DNA of 64,000 bases from Hemibagrus wyckioides (Eukaryota; Chordata; Actinopteri; Siluriformes; Bagridae). The stretch lies in contig NC_080732.1 of NCBI RefSeq assembly GCF_019097595.1, forward strand, positions 3,967,354-4,031,353, written 5' to 3'. Below, piece by piece: positions 1 through 12,412 of this stretch. The position numbers and the translations under genes were made by a program. The notes below the pieces were generated by a model. It made no database searches, was not told where the DNA came from, and saw nothing but the letters and a program-made list of their open reading frames with translations. Within the stretch, counting starts at the first letter, position 1. Each line of letters begins with the position of its first letter.

Positions 1-2330
1 TGTGTGTGTTGTACTCATGTGTGTGTGTGTTGTACTCGTGTGTGTGTGTGTTGTACTCGTGTGTGTGTGTGTGTGTTGTACTCATGTGTGTGTGTGTTGT
101 ACTCGTGTGTGTGTGTGTGTGTTGTACTCGTGTGTGTGTGTTGTACTCGTGTGTGTGTGTGTTGTACTCGTGTGTGTGTGTGTGTTGTACTCATGTGTGT
201 GTGTGTGTGTTGTACTCATGTGTGTGTGTGTGTGTGTGTGTGTGTTGTACTCGTGTGTGTGTTTGTGTGTGTTGTACTCGTGTGTGTGTTTGTGTTGTAC
301 TCGTGTGTGTGTGTGTTGTACTCGTGTGTGTGTGTGTTGTACTCATGTGTGTGTGTGTGTGTGTGTGTGTGTTGTACTCGTGTGTGTGTGTGTGTTGTAC
401 TCGTGTGTGTGTGTGTGTTGTACTCGTGTGTGTGTGTGTGTGTGTTGTACTCGTGTGTGTGTGTTTGTGTTGTACTCGTGTGTGTGTGTGTTGTACTCGT
501 GTGTGTGTGTGTTGTACTCGTGTGTGTGTGTGTTGTACTCGTGTGTGTGTGTGTGTGTTGTACTCGTGTGTGTGTGTGTGTTGTACTCGTGTGTGTGTGT
601 GTGTGTTGTACTCGTGTGTGTGTGTGTTGTACTCGTGTGTGTGTGTGTGTTGTACTCGTGTGTGTGTGTGTTGTACTCGTGTGTGTGTGTGTGTGTTGTA
701 CTCGTGTGTGTGTGTGTTGTACTCGTGTGTGTGTGTGTGTGTTGTACTCGTGTGTGTGTGTGTGTTGTACTCGTGTGTGTGTGTGTGTTGTACTCGTGTG
801 TGTGTGTGTGTTGTACTCGTGTGTGTGTGTGTGTGTTGTACTCGTGTGTGTGTGTGTTGTACTCGTGTGTGTGTGTGTGTTGTACTCGTGTGTGTGTGTG
901 TTGTACTCGTGTGTGTGTGTGTGTTGTACTCGTGTGTGTGTGTGTGTGTTGTACTCGTGTGTGTGTGTGTGTGTTGTACTCGTGTGTGTGTGTGTTGTAC
1001 TCGTGTGTGTGTGTGTTGTACTCGTGTGTGTGTGTGTGTTGTACTCGTGTGTGTGTGTGTTGTACTCGTGTGTGTGTGTGTGTGTTGTACTCGTGTGTGT
1101 GTGTGTGTTGTACTCGTGTGTGTGTGTGTTGTACTCGTGTGTGTGTGTGTGTGTTGTACTCATGTGTGTGTGTGTTGTACTCGTGTGTGTGTGTGTGTTG
1201 TACTCGTGTGTGTGTGTGTGTTGTACTCGTGTGTGTGTGTGTGTGTTGTATTCGTGTGTGTGTGTGTGTGTGTTGTACTCGTGTGTGTGTGTGTGTTGTA
1301 CTCGTGTGTGTGTGTGTGTTGTACTCGTGTGTGTGTGTGTGTTGTACTCGTGTGTGTGTGTGTGTTGTACTCGTGTGTGTGTGTGTTGTACTCGTGTGTG
1401 TGTGTGTTGTACTCGTGTGTGTGTGTGTTGTACTCGTGTGTGTGTGTGTGTTGTACTCGTGTGTGTGTGTGTGTTGTACTCGTGTGTGTGTGTGTGTTGT
1501 ACTCGTGTGTGTGTGTGTTGTACTTGTGTGTGTGTGTGTGTTGTACTCGTGTGTGTGTGTGTTGTACTCGTGTGTGTGTGTGTGTGTTGTACTCGTGTGT
1601 GTGTGTGTGTTGTACTCGTGTGTGTGTGTGTGTTGTACTCGTGTGTGTGTGTGTTGTACTCGTGTGTGTGTGTGTGTGTTGTACTCGTGTGTGTGTGTGT
1701 TGTACTCGTGTGTGTGTGTGTTGTACTCGTGTGTGTGTGTGTGTTGTACTCGTGTGTGTGTGTGTGTTGTACTCGTGTGTGTGTGTGTTGTACTCGTGTG
1801 TGTGTGTGTGTTGTACTCGTGTGTGTGTGTGTGTTGTACTCGTGTGTGTGTGTGTTGTACTCGTGTGTGTGTGTGTGTTGTACTCGTGTGTGTGTGTGTG
1901 TGTTGTACTCGTGTGTGTGTGTGTTGTACTCGTGTGTGTGTGTGTGTTGTACTCGTGTGTGTGTGTGTTGTACTCGTGTGTGTGTGTGTGTTGTACTCGT
2001 GTGTGTGTGTGTTGTACTCGTGTGTGTGTGTGTGTTGTACTCGTGTGTGTGTGTGTTGTACTCGTGTGTGTGTGTGTTGTACTCGTGTGTGTGTGTGTGT
2101 GTTGTACTCGTGTGTGTGTGTGTGTTGTACTCGTGTGTGTGTGTTTGTGTTGTACTCGTGTGTGTGTGTGTGTTGTACTCGTGTGTGTTTGTGTTGTACT
2201 CGTGTGTGTGTGTGTTGTACTCGTGTGTGTGTGTGTTGTACTCGTGTGTGTGCATGTGTGTGTGTGTTGTACTCGTGTGTGTGTGTTTGTGTTGTACTCG
2301 TGTGTGTGTGTGTGTTGTACTTGTGTGTGT
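1..2330. repeat. Hypervariable TGTACTCG-(TG)n minisatellite
   Basis: The interval is a head-to-tail array of TTGTACTCG followed by a (TG)n run of varying length, giving units of roughly 18 to 30 bp and on the order of a hundred units. The left edge is cut by the window start. Nearly every unit carries one CpG in TACTCG. Departures from it are mainly TACTCA (about positions 15, 80, 190, 220, 347, 1160) and TACTTG (about 1523 and 2319), as expected from CpG decay. Because the motif holds no stop codon, all three forward frames and two reverse frames stay open for hundreds of codons. These frames are a repeat artefact, not genes. Confidence 0.97.
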
Positions 2331-2341
2331 CTGCCTCCACT

Positions 2342-2353
2342 TTACACGTGTAA
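2342..2353. other. 12-bp palindrome with CACGTG core
   Basis: TTACACGTGTAA is a perfect 12-bp palindrome just right of the long GT array and contains an E-box (CACGTG). A single site of this size can occur by chance, so a role in bHLH factor binding is only possible. Confidence 0.3.
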
Positions 2354-2526
2354 GAGCCAGAAGTGTTTCTGTGCCTCATGTCTGAACTTCTGCTGTGCCT
2401 CGAGTTTATTATACTGAGGCCTGAATAATGGCTAAATGTTTCTGCCTTTATCTCACTAGTTGCACACTTCTCTCCTTTGTGTTTTGTCAGCTGCCCTGAG
2501 AGGAGGGGAGGGCCAGGAGTTTGGAA

Positions 2527-2528
<2 letters not shown>

Positions 2529-2557
<29 letters not shown>

Positions 2558-2654
2558 CATCTGCCGCCAACAGGAGAGAGGGTGGAGCGTGAGGGGCCTG
2601 GTTGGACACATGCCTATTCTTCAGGCTTCTCTAATGCAAAGTCGGTGCCTCTGA

Positions 2655-2691
<37 letters not shown>

Positions 2692-2803
2692 TGTACACAC
2701 ACATGCAGACAGAAAGACGCACCACTTCCTGTCCATACTGCAGTTAGGAGGGCAGGGGTGAAGCGCAGAGCAGAGGCAGGAAGGGAGGGAGTGTGTGAGA
2801 AAC

Positions 2804-2838
<35 letters not shown>

Positions 2839-2923
2839 TGATGGAGGGCATCATACAGCATGTTCAAAGCACACCACATCACCGGCATGTGAGTCGCTCA
2901 ACCACCAACCACTTACATAAAAC

Positions 2924-2997
<74 letters not shown>

Positions 2998-3077
2998 TTC
3001 ACTCCCTATGTCTCACGCTACCTCTCTCTCTCTCGGCAGGAGCCAGACTCACATGGTGCCGCATGTGAGAACATGCT

Positions 3078-3114
<37 letters not shown>

Positions 3115-3150
3115 AACAATCCCTGTCTGTCTTGTGCCATTTTATTGCCC

Positions 3151-3234
<84 letters not shown>

Positions 3235-3304
3235 TGCTTTGATCTCTCTCTTTGTCCATTCTCTGTCTCTTTCTTTCTTTCTTTCTTTCTTTCTCTCTCT
3301 CTTT
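2529..3304. repeat. Cluster of GT, CT/CA, GA and CTTT microsatellites
   Basis: The cluster contains (GT)n at 2529-2558, (TC)n-(CA)n at 2653-2704, (GA)n at 2803-2838, (CT)n at 2925-2994, (CT)n at 3079-3111, (CTTT)n at 3151-3235 and CTTT/CT at 3268-3304. From 2925 onward the + strand is almost entirely pyrimidine. Open frames translating as SLSL or FFLSFFLS repeats here are artefacts. The short non-repeat spacers carry no gene that I recognise. Confidence 0.95.
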
Positions 3305-3959
3305 TACATCCCCCCTCTGCTCCTACCAATCGACTAACTCACCATAAATGAATAATCAGACTCGTTTTTCCAATCACTTTGCTCCTCCACTTTGTCCTCC
3401 TCACTGCATCGTTGCTGTCGAGCTCAATTAGCGAACTAGCGGCGGATTCTCACCGTAACAGCTAACACCATGCTCTCCGAGCTTCTCCCAGTTTCTGCGA
3501 ACGCTGCACAGCTGACTTCCATTAGCAACCTAATCCCGTATAGAGCCATCTCTCAGCTTCCATACCTGATTGATATCGACACGCGTGCTTATGTTTGGTA
3601 TTTCATAACCTGCTCAATCGCCATGGCTACGACTAGATACTCTATATGTAGAAGTGGTAGATATCAAACATTTAAAGTGTTTCTTATTTTTTTTACTAGT
3701 TTTATGTTGTTATGTAGGATATGATCTGCTTCTTTGTGCCTGCGCACATTACGTTCACGTCCTTGATGCTCTTGTAGAGAGGAACAGAGGTGCATAATGC
3801 CGAGCTTTTTCAATGTCAGGGAAAATACCTTTACTCCGTTACACTCATCCATTCCACTGCATTTCTTCATAGCATTTAATATTTTATTTTAGGAATGCTC
3901 TGCTTTAAGGATGCTGTTCATACTGAAACTAGTGTTATATATAGTGTTACATAAAAAAA
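3305..3959. other. Unique sequence, no gene recognised
   Basis: This is non-repetitive sequence becoming AT-rich to the right. The longest open stretch (3470-3724, 84 codons) has no recognisable domain and no splice or promoter context, so I do not call it a gene. Confidence 0.5.
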
Positions 3960-4366
<407 letters not shown>

Positions 4367-5128
4367 TCAGGAAAATCCCTTCGCTATAATCTGGAATTCT
4401 TGTTTGTGCTTGGATAAACTTCCTGTCAGGCATTTCATAGATACTCCCCCAACGCCCCCTTTACTCCGCCCTCTGCTAACATGCTGATACCACAGCTTAG
4501 CACTAACAACAGCTTATTACAAAGGAAAGGGTTATTAAACAGTTTATTACAGGACTTAACGAACCGAGTTTTGTGTGTTTATGGTGTTATAAAGTGCGCA
4601 TGAAAGCATGCAGTTGGACCCTAGGTTCTGGAGGTGGAGCTTAGTGAGGTGCTGGGTGGGGAAATTAGTGCACCTTTAAATAAATCTATACAATATATAA
4701 CTATATTTGATATGTTGGAGCTTGAAATGCGTCTGTTTGTGTATTAATTCTGTCTCGTTTTCATGAAGGGTGCTAATATTTCTGCTGCAGTCCCTGATCA
4801 GACATCAGAGCCTGCATCACTGCCTCCTTTAATGGTGGGATGAACTTCCTAATTTTCTTCACTCTGTAGATTCCTCAGCAGAACCCTCTCTCCGGAGAAC
4901 ATCGTTTTCACTTAGGCGTTTGCCGAAGGCGCCGTCGCTTGACACATCTGTGGTATGAACGGAAATGGAAATCTGCAGTGTGTCGGCGATTTGCTTTTGT
5001 CTCTCAGCCCCAGGATTCCGAGAGAGGCGGGCGCTTTGCATGTTCTCAACCGCACATTCAAAACAGACGAAGATCGCGGATAAGGGTCAAATCAGATGGA
5101 AGAGTGTCCTGTGGATGAAACTCAGGAG

Positions 5129-5129
<1 letters not shown>
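4367..5129. other. Unique sequence, no gene recognised
   Basis: This is mixed-composition sequence after the Tc1-like relic. Only short open frames occur, and none has a recognisable motif. Confidence 0.45.

Positions 5130-5166
<37 letters not shown>
5130..5166. repeat. (GA)n microsatellite
   Basis: An uninterrupted GA run of about 18 units follows a GGAGGG segment. Confidence 0.95.
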
Positions 5167-5171
<5 letters not shown>

Positions 5172-5401
5172 GGCAGAGTGTAAGCTATTTCTGCAGTGTT
5201 TGTCACTTTAATCACCAAACAATCATCTTAAACACTGAACAGTGTAACTCCAACATTTTTAAAATAATTAATATTTATCATGTACATGTGATTAACGTGT
5301 AGAGGAAACTGACACTGAGAAAAGTCACTCAATAATCAGGAAAGTCTAGGGGCAGTTGATGAAATGATATTTGATATGATATTTCTTTCAGTATAGTTTA
5401 T

Positions 5402-5500
5402 TGGGCAGTGGTTAAGATGTTGCTCTGAAGGTCATGATCAGCTGTAAGTTTAAGTTTAAGGGTCCTTAAGCCAAGCCCTTGACCCTCAACTGCTCAAATG
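5402..5500 (+). mobile_element. SINE fragment, sense, diverged
   Basis: GGGCAGTGGTTAAGATGTTG and AAGCCCTTGACCCTCAACTG match the tRNA-like head and the middle of the SINE family seen intact at 39.7 and 50.5 kb. The copy is diverged and has a short internal AAGTTT duplication. It abuts an opposite-strand copy, so the two form an imperfect inverted pair. Confidence 0.6.
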
Positions 5501-5664
5501 CATTTATTTGGCAGACGCCCTTATCCAGATGAACTTACATTTTATACACTGAGGAATTGTGGGTTAAGGGCCTTGCTCAGGGGCCCAGCAGCAGTAGCTT
5601 GGTGGACCTGAGCTCACAACCTTATAATTAGTAGTCCAACACCTTAACCACTAATCTACAACAT
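5501..5664 (-). mobile_element. tRNA-derived SINE with L2-like tail, antisense
   Basis: The minus strand reads from the head (TTAGTGGTTAAGGTGTTGG) through GGGCCCCTGAGCAAGGCC to the 3' end CTGGATAAGGGCGTCTGCC. The final stem-loop motif resembles the 3' ends of fish L2 LINEs, which would explain how the SINE was mobilised. The head lies directly beside the GACA/GATA array that follows. Confidence 0.85.
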
Positions 5665-5666
5665 AC

Positions 5667-5825
<159 letters not shown>

Positions 5826-6803
5826 GTGATATCTTCCAATCGAGTGGCTTTGACCATCAAAACTCTGCGAGGCAGAAACATCTGGAGTTTCAGTATTGCT
5901 CAAGGTTGAAAGCGTTCTGAAAGATTAGTCCTAAAATCATACAGGTTCTTGACCTAAACAGGTGCTAATAAATACTTGCATACTGATTGACAGAACTCGA
6001 CTTCCAGCATACAGAACCCCAGATCCACCCTGTTCATTCCTCAGTGCGGGGAAATGCAGTATTCTTCCTGTCGCAATTACAAACACACTACACACACAAT
6101 GGGTCGAGATTTGCTTGGAAAACAGCGGAGTATCCCTTTTATGTGCGCCTTGTAAAAAAGCACAAACGAGCTCACAGCTTGTCAGTTTCACAGCCGAAAG
6201 ATCCGGTCCACCAAAGCACTGAACACTTTCCCATTAATTAACTTTGCTTATATCATGCTTCTGTTCATTGTGCATTGTAGCGAGGGCTGGCAGCGATGCT
6301 ACCGCTCGTGGATGTTTAAATGGATTGTTATGACATGTAGTTGGCAGTGCCTACAGTTTGGCAGCATGCCCCCCAGCAGCACATGACTTGGCAGTGAATG
6401 AATCGGGTTGCCAGGCAGTCTCAGTACGCCAGTCACTGTAAAGCATAAACACTTCCAATATGGCACACATCAAGCCCCCGTACACGCATATGCAAATTTT
6501 TTCCCTTAAATCCTTTCCTTAGTTCCTTAAATCATCAGAACAACGACTGTTGTTGCTGTTGTTTATTGCGAGGCATTAAATATTCACGAGAGCACTGCAT
6601 GGAGGCGAGGCCTTGATGTGTCTGTTCATGAACACAAACACGAGACGATTAGCCAGTTAGGTTCATGCAGCAAAAAAGACAACACATCGATAGACTGCTT
6701 CTGGAAACCGCATGCGCCTGTCATTTTTCTGTCGTTCTTATGCGATATGAATAATGACACGTCTTCACTGGATGTGCTGCCGTCAATAAACCTGAGTGAA
6801 AAT
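5826..6803. other. Unique sequence, no gene recognised
   Basis: No repeats or genes are evident. From 6480 to 6620 the sequence has the texture of a conserved regulatory element (TATGCAAATTT, an octamer-like ATGCAAAT, and TTAAATATTCACGAG), but nothing in this window alone proves constraint. Confidence 0.4.
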
Positions 6804-6830
6804 TAATAAATAAATAAATAAATAAATAAA
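6804..6830. repeat. (AAAT)n microsatellite
   Basis: A run of TAAA tetranucleotides ends at AAAGTGATC. Confidence 0.9.
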
Positions 6831-7611
6831 AGTGATCTACTTAGTGCCTAGCTTGCAAGCAGTATACCCATGTTATCCTAGCGCCTCAGGATGTTTGATT
6901 CAAATGTTTTGCAATGCTAGGAGGTAAAGCTGGACTCTGTCCTAGCAAACTTCAGAAGACCTGCAGAAGAAAAAAGCGTCTCAGAGTTATGAAATAACTG
7001 AAGCACAGGAAGACGGCTGAAACTCCAACGTCTCTCATAGCTAACTTCCTGTGACAAACACGTCTCTGTCTTCTTGTAACTACTCCAACTATATTTAGTT
7101 AAACTCATGAGTTATATGGGTTGTAAACCTTCGCTAACAGGCTCCAACCTAATCACTAATGGCCTAAAGAAAAGGAACAAAAAAAAAACAACAGCAATGT
7201 TAGCGCTGTTTCATCAATCAGTACAATACAGCGCAGGAGAGTCCACATTTAGCACAAAGACACACGGGTGGAGCTTGACAGAGTGCATTAATTGCTCAAA
7301 GGCAGTCAATACATTTGTCCAGATGAATGTCTCTGGCTTGGACCGCTTCTCTACCAGACAGAACAGCACAGAAATCATCAGTATTAATGTATCGATCATC
7401 TGCCAGCGTTTGTTTTTGTCTCCGATGTCAGCAACAGCACACTTTGATTTGTTTTCAGTGCATTAATCCACACTGTTTCCTTCTAGATGCTTCTAGTTAT
7501 TTAGCTGGATTTTACAGTTCTTTAGCAAAAGAAAAGTGCCACGCTATTCCATATATCTCGGTGGTAACGTGAGGGGCCCTGAAAACAAAGAAGTGCTAGC
7601 GTGAGTCGACC
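6831..7611. other. Unique sequence, no gene recognised
   Basis: This is non-repetitive sequence. The longest open stretch (7107-7466, 119 codons) has no recognisable domain. It contains a low-complexity KKRNKKKT run and overlaps an opposite-strand open frame, so I do not call it coding. Confidence 0.45.
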
Positions 7612-7654
7612 AATAAATAAATAAATAAATAAATAAATAAAGAAAGAAAGAAAG
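7612..7654. repeat. (AAAT)n-(GAAA)n microsatellite
   Basis: ATAA units change to GAAA units within one run. Confidence 0.93.
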
Positions 7655-7970
7655 ATCTTTAAGTCCATGTAAAAAATGAGTTAATACGAGTGACGTGTTT
7701 TTGTTTTAGTTCATTGGGTGATGATGTGGGTTTTTTAGAAGATGGTCAGTGACTCAGCTGAAAAGTTGCTGCAGATATGGCTGAAGTTCTTCATTTCTTT
7801 CTTTCTTTTTACACAGTAGCACTCAAGGCAAGATCTGAAAATAATCATTGTTTGTTGAGCTGAGCCGCACCTTGCACCATGTGATTCCTTGTTAAATGTT
7901 GAAAACTTTTGCATCATGTGACCTGCCTGAATTTGCCAGACAATCTGACCTGTTGTTTTTTCCAGCCTCT

Positions 7971-8014
7971 CTCTCTCTCTCTCTCTTTCTCTCCCCCATA
8001 CCCCCCCCCCCCCC
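7971..8014. repeat. (CT)n followed by a C14 homopolymer
   Basis: A CT run (7972-7993) is followed by about 14 consecutive C residues (8001-8014). The reading frames on either side change with the homopolymer length, so open frames crossing it are unreliable. Confidence 0.92.
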
Positions 8015-8530
8015 TCTGCTGGGAGCTTATTTTTCTGGGCCTCTGTCCCAGTGAACAGTTGAGGCCTATGGGCACTGGCAGCCTGGCGGAGAAGTGCAGC
8101 TGCTCCCTCCATCTCCACCCAGCATGCTCTGCCTCTGTCTGGCTCGCATTCTCTCTCCCCGTACAGTACACTCCCAACCAGACGACTGTCTGTCAACGCC
8201 ACCATCTAGACGAGTCATCCAGACTATCACACTCTTGTATCTGCTCTCACACAAAACTGATGCACCTCGATGTCCGTCACTGTTCTTTCCCCCTCGAGGA
8301 AGCAAACGTAATCCAATGACTCAAATAGCGGCTTGTACAAGTCGTGCATTGTGCTGTCGCATTCTCAGACTGTAAAATGTGTAACCAGATCACATGACTC
8401 GCAGCCTGAGCCACTTCATCTGTATCCATAAATATACTGTGGGAACTTGTACAAATCAAAACCGGTCGCTATTATTGATTATTTGATCAACCGTGCCTTT
8501 AAGTAAAGAGGTCGATGTTGACATTTTTTC
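8015..8530. other. Unique sequence, no gene recognised
   Basis: This is a moderately GC-rich stretch with overlapping short open frames on both strands and no recognisable protein domain. Confidence 0.4.
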
Positions 8531-8537
8531 TGTGTGT

Positions 8538-8564
8538 GGGTGGGGTGGGGGGTGGGGTGGGGGG
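8538..8564 (+). other. G-quadruplex motif
   Basis: Five G runs of 3, 4, 6, 4 and 6 residues are separated by single T residues within 27 bases. Four or more runs of at least three G with one-base loops is the classical high-stability quadruplex pattern on the + strand. There is no adjacent gene to link it to. Confidence 0.85.
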
Positions 8565-9604
8565 TCTGTGATATCTGGGTGCATCCCACCGCATTCCAGC
8601 TTTGATTCATGAAACAACAAACAAATCTGTTGTGCCTGAGGTTATCAATCAGGAGAGACACTCGCCTGCTGTTGTCCACTCTCAGACCGGTAATCAATAG
8701 CACTCCTGTGGGAGATGGACTCAGGTCACGATGCTGTGTGAGAATTCAGAGCAGGCAGCACACATGTCTTGTGTCTATCGCTTCACGTCACGTGCCCAAC
8801 AATCAGAAGCTTGCCGAAAGACGGCGGCCGCGAGACGCACCGCAGACACCACACGAACATCCTGTTGAGTCAATGAGGAGAAAATAAAAAGAGGAACTCT
8901 TCCTGCGTGGGTTTTAGCGTGATAAAATCGTGAAAAAAGGCCGGTCGCGTTGTAGAGCACAGGCTCCCAGTGTGCTGCTCTATATTTATCCCAGTTCCGT
9001 GCTTTTTTTGGTTGACTGGGCAGCGCTGGGCGTTCAGGCCATTACTCCGATGCTTCACTGTAGGCAGCTTGCATATGTGCTGAATTACTAAGGAGCCATT
9101 TTGTACTGTTTATTTGGACAGGGACTGATAAAGCACAGGATGATCTGATGTGTTCCACAGATAATGACAATGCTCTGGGTGCTGCGACTCGGCAAGTAAA
9201 CAAGTTAGGTGAAGAAACAAGGACACCAGACAGACACGTACGTCACATCTCTGATTACACAATAACACATTCTGAGCTGCCCTCATTACTCCTCTGCACT
9301 GTTCTTACACATGCCGTAATTGCTTACTGCTACATTCTTACGCTGCGTCTCCATTGTTTACTCGACCGTGTTGCGTATCCGCATGTGCTTCGCTATAACT
9401 GAAGCTTATTTATCCTTGTCTGTCACACTCAATCAAAACTTTACATGCTTCTCTATACCAAAGGTTCAGTGTAAACACAAACGTCACACACTTTAGTAAA
9501 GACAGTAAAAGGCATGACTTCAAAAAGCAGGGCGTAGAATAAATAGTTAGAATGTAATAGAATAAAAATAAAATAGAATTGAGTAGCCATGATACAGCAC
9601 TTCT
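8565..9604. other. Unique sequence, no gene recognised
   Basis: This is non-repetitive sequence with only short open frames. Nothing in it resembles a known protein or RNA. Confidence 0.4.
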
Positions 9605-9682
9605 GGAGCAGTGAGGGTTAAGGGCCTTGCTCAGGGGCCCAAGTTATATTTATTTATTTATGTATTTATTTATTTATCCTTC
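9605..9682 (-). mobile_element. SINE core fragment plus (ATTT)n
   Basis: GGTTAAGGGCCTTGCTCAGG followed by GGCCCAAG is the antisense middle segment of the SINE family seen at 5501, 39745 and 50505. Head and tail are missing. It runs into an ATTT repeat at 9648-9682. Confidence 0.7.
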
Positions 9683-9974
9683 TATTATCTATTTTTTTAG
9701 TGTCTTCATTGAGATTCTTCAATTCCTAGGAATCAAGTGACATGGAAACAAAATACATTTTTTTATAACAATTCTAAAGTTTTCGATAACATGTATATTA
9801 TATATAATACATCACATTAATGCGCTTTCAGGAATCGGTGACAGATAGTACCAGCATCACACACCACCATTACTGGATATTTTTATATTTAACAGGACGC
9901 ATGCTAAAAGTGTAATAGTGTGATGGATAAACGATATATATGATGAACATCTCATTCCAGGTTCCTCTTATAAT
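9683..9974. other. AT-rich unique sequence
   Basis: AT-rich sequence with a short TATATAAT tract and no gene seen. Confidence 0.4.
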
Positions 9975-10265
9975 AAGCTCCACTCTTCTGGGTGGACGTT
10001 GGAGCAGAGCTGTGAGGATTTATGTCCATTCAGCTTAAAGAGCCTTGAAGAGTGAGGAGTGGTCCAGGGTGCAGTCGGTGTTCCAGTTTATCCCAGAGGT
10101 GTTCAGTGGTTGAGTCAGAGTCAGGGCTCTGTGCAGGACACTCCATTTGTTCACACACCATGTCTTCATGGAGCTCGATTTGTGCACAGGAGCATCCTCA
10201 CAAACAGGATTGAGCCTCTCAGTTCCAGTGAAGGGAAATAATAAGACTACAGCACACAGAGACGT
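9975..10265 (-). pseudogene. Tc1-like transposase C-terminal remnant (frameshifted)
   Basis: Read on the minus strand, 10194-10180 gives APVHK followed by SSSMKTW, matching the conserved DNAPVH block of Tc1 transposases. In a second frame the minus strand gives CPAQSPDS and TEHLWDKLEHRL (about 10110-10071), matching the PDLNPIEHLWDELERR block that holds the last catalytic acid. The parts lie in different frames and a stop follows, so the copy is dead. The Asp of DNAP appears as ED here, so that site is altered too. This family differs from the deleted elements at 4.0, 11.6, 13.2 and 60.8 kb only as far as I can tell, since they lack this domain. Confidence 0.85.
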
Positions 10266-11025
10266 TCTGTACAGTTGTGTGCTTCCGACTTGTTCACAAA
10301 TAGACGAAGTGCGTCAGTAAACAACTCATATCCATCCTGTTTATTGTGAATGCTGAGCTTTGCAGAGTCTTGGAGCAGGTATTTCGTTTTGTTTATAATA
10401 TATGAGGAGCTATATATGAGTCAAGTCCACTCCTACCCTGTACACGACGTGTTCGAGTCCCAGCACATGCAGGTTTGTAGGCTAAGAACAAATCAGATAG
10501 AACATAATGTAATCATTTCATCATTGTGCTCTGAAACCTGCGTAAATAATTCACAAATAAAAAGAGACAACCCAGGATGATCCTCAGCTTTGATAGTCAG
10601 TGTAAGCAGTACTAGATATTTTCATCATCATGTGTACTTTCAGCGCGTGTGTAACTGTGTTTTTTGCGCCATAATATTTTATCCCACTCTACACACGTAG
10701 AACAATACCGGCCTCGACTGTTTTGACCCTTTATTTATTGTTAGTGGTCATTTGGACCGTCTATATTTCCTTAGAGCTCTGGAGAAGGATGGACTGATGG
10801 ATGACCCAGTTAGCAGAGAGTAAAGGCTCAAAATATACAAAGGCATTGTCTTTACACAGATGAGCACGCCACTTTACAGTGAGCAGCGTCACAAGAAGTC
10901 GGCTATATGGTTGCCCTGGCAACTGTGACATCAGCGCTTGACATAGTGATGCATGAAAATTCAAATAGCAGGGGAGCGGTTGCTAGGCGACCTGAAATCG
11001 GGCGCAGACAGAAGCAGACTGAGAT
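10266..11025. other. Unique sequence, no gene recognised
   Basis: This is non-repetitive, rather AT-rich sequence with only short open frames. Confidence 0.4.
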
Positions 11026-11093
<68 letters not shown>

Positions 11094-11106
11094 CGTGTGC
11101 GTGTGT

Positions 11107-11142
<36 letters not shown>

Positions 11143-11171
11143 GCGTGTGTACGTGTGTGTGTGTGTGTGTG
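11026..11171. repeat. (GT)n array with internal GCGTGTGTAC duplications
   Basis: A GT run of about 146 bp is interrupted by GCGTGTGCG and GTGTACGTG variants. The same interruption pattern occurs at about 11091-11115 and again at 11137-11160, which suggests a recent internal duplication of about 46 bp. Confidence 0.93.
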
Positions 11172-11591
11172 AGGCAGAATTTACTACTAAAGCATCAGGC
11201 AGAAATCATATCCAGAGACACAAAGCGTCGAGTGTAAACACAGCCAGTCTGAACATACACATCAGCAGGAGAAACAAAAAATACGGGTTGATTCCATAAC
11301 ACATTAAAACAGGAGCACTGACCTGAGTTTGAGTGTGTGAATGATAATGAGGTGGGTGGAGTTAGACGGAAAGCCGAATGCTGATTGGAGGAGGATTCTT
11401 AGGAAGATGCCTTTGTTGATCAGGTGATATGTATGTACTGTAGGTTTAATAGAAGGAATAAATTACACGATAGATCAGAAAATAGATCATCTGTATTGAG
11501 TTTTCCAAATAAAATCATTTATTTTAGCCGTTCTTTTTGTTTTTTGTTTTTTTTATTAACAGCTAACCTGACCGGTTAGATCTTTAGTGTC
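11172..11591. other. Unique sequence, no gene recognised
   Basis: AT-rich sequence with poly-T near 11540. No gene is recognised. Confidence 0.4.
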
Positions 11592-12021
<430 letters not shown>

Positions 12022-12207
12022 TCAGGGCAAGCATGGTAATGTAGATATTACCGGAACTACTGTCAACACTGGCTTCTGACCAATCAGATTCGAGAATTTC
12101 TGGTGGAATAAATAAGATGGTATGGTAAAGTGAAAATAGAAAATATGTAAAATATGTTACTTCGCATACACAGAAGGGAAAATATCTGGAGTATTGGTGT
12201 TTACATT

Positions 12208-12209
<2 letters not shown>

Positions 12210-12241
<32 letters not shown>

Positions 12242-12412
12242 TGTATGAAAGTGCAGCCAGAAAGAGGTCATTCATTCTCCCACTGCTTAGAGGGGTATCG
12301 CTCAGCCTCGTTCCTCTCACTCTACCCCCTGACCCCGCCTCTTTTATGACTCCAGCTGGCAGGGTAGTTATGAATGAGTGTCCCCTCTTTCTCTCTCTCT
12401 CTCTCTCTCCCT
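12210..12412. repeat. (CA)n and (CT)n microsatellites
   Basis: (CA)n lies at 12210-12238 and (CT)n at 12387-12412. The CT run ends in CCCTCATAG, which looks like a splice acceptor, but pyrimidine repeats often imitate this and no exon follows that I can support. Confidence 0.9.

Noticed and set aside
1..2330. Telomeric or subtelomeric repeat
   Set aside because: No TTAGGG units are present. The motif is TTGTACTCG with GT runs.
2..2417. Five open frames of about 680 to 800 codons over the GT-rich array
   Set aside because: They translate to Cys/Val or His/Thr repeats in several frames and both strands at once, which only reflects a stop-free repeat motif.
7107..7466. 119-codon frame as a gene
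   Set aside because: It passes through an A-rich low-complexity run and competes with an opposite-strand frame. No homology is recognised.
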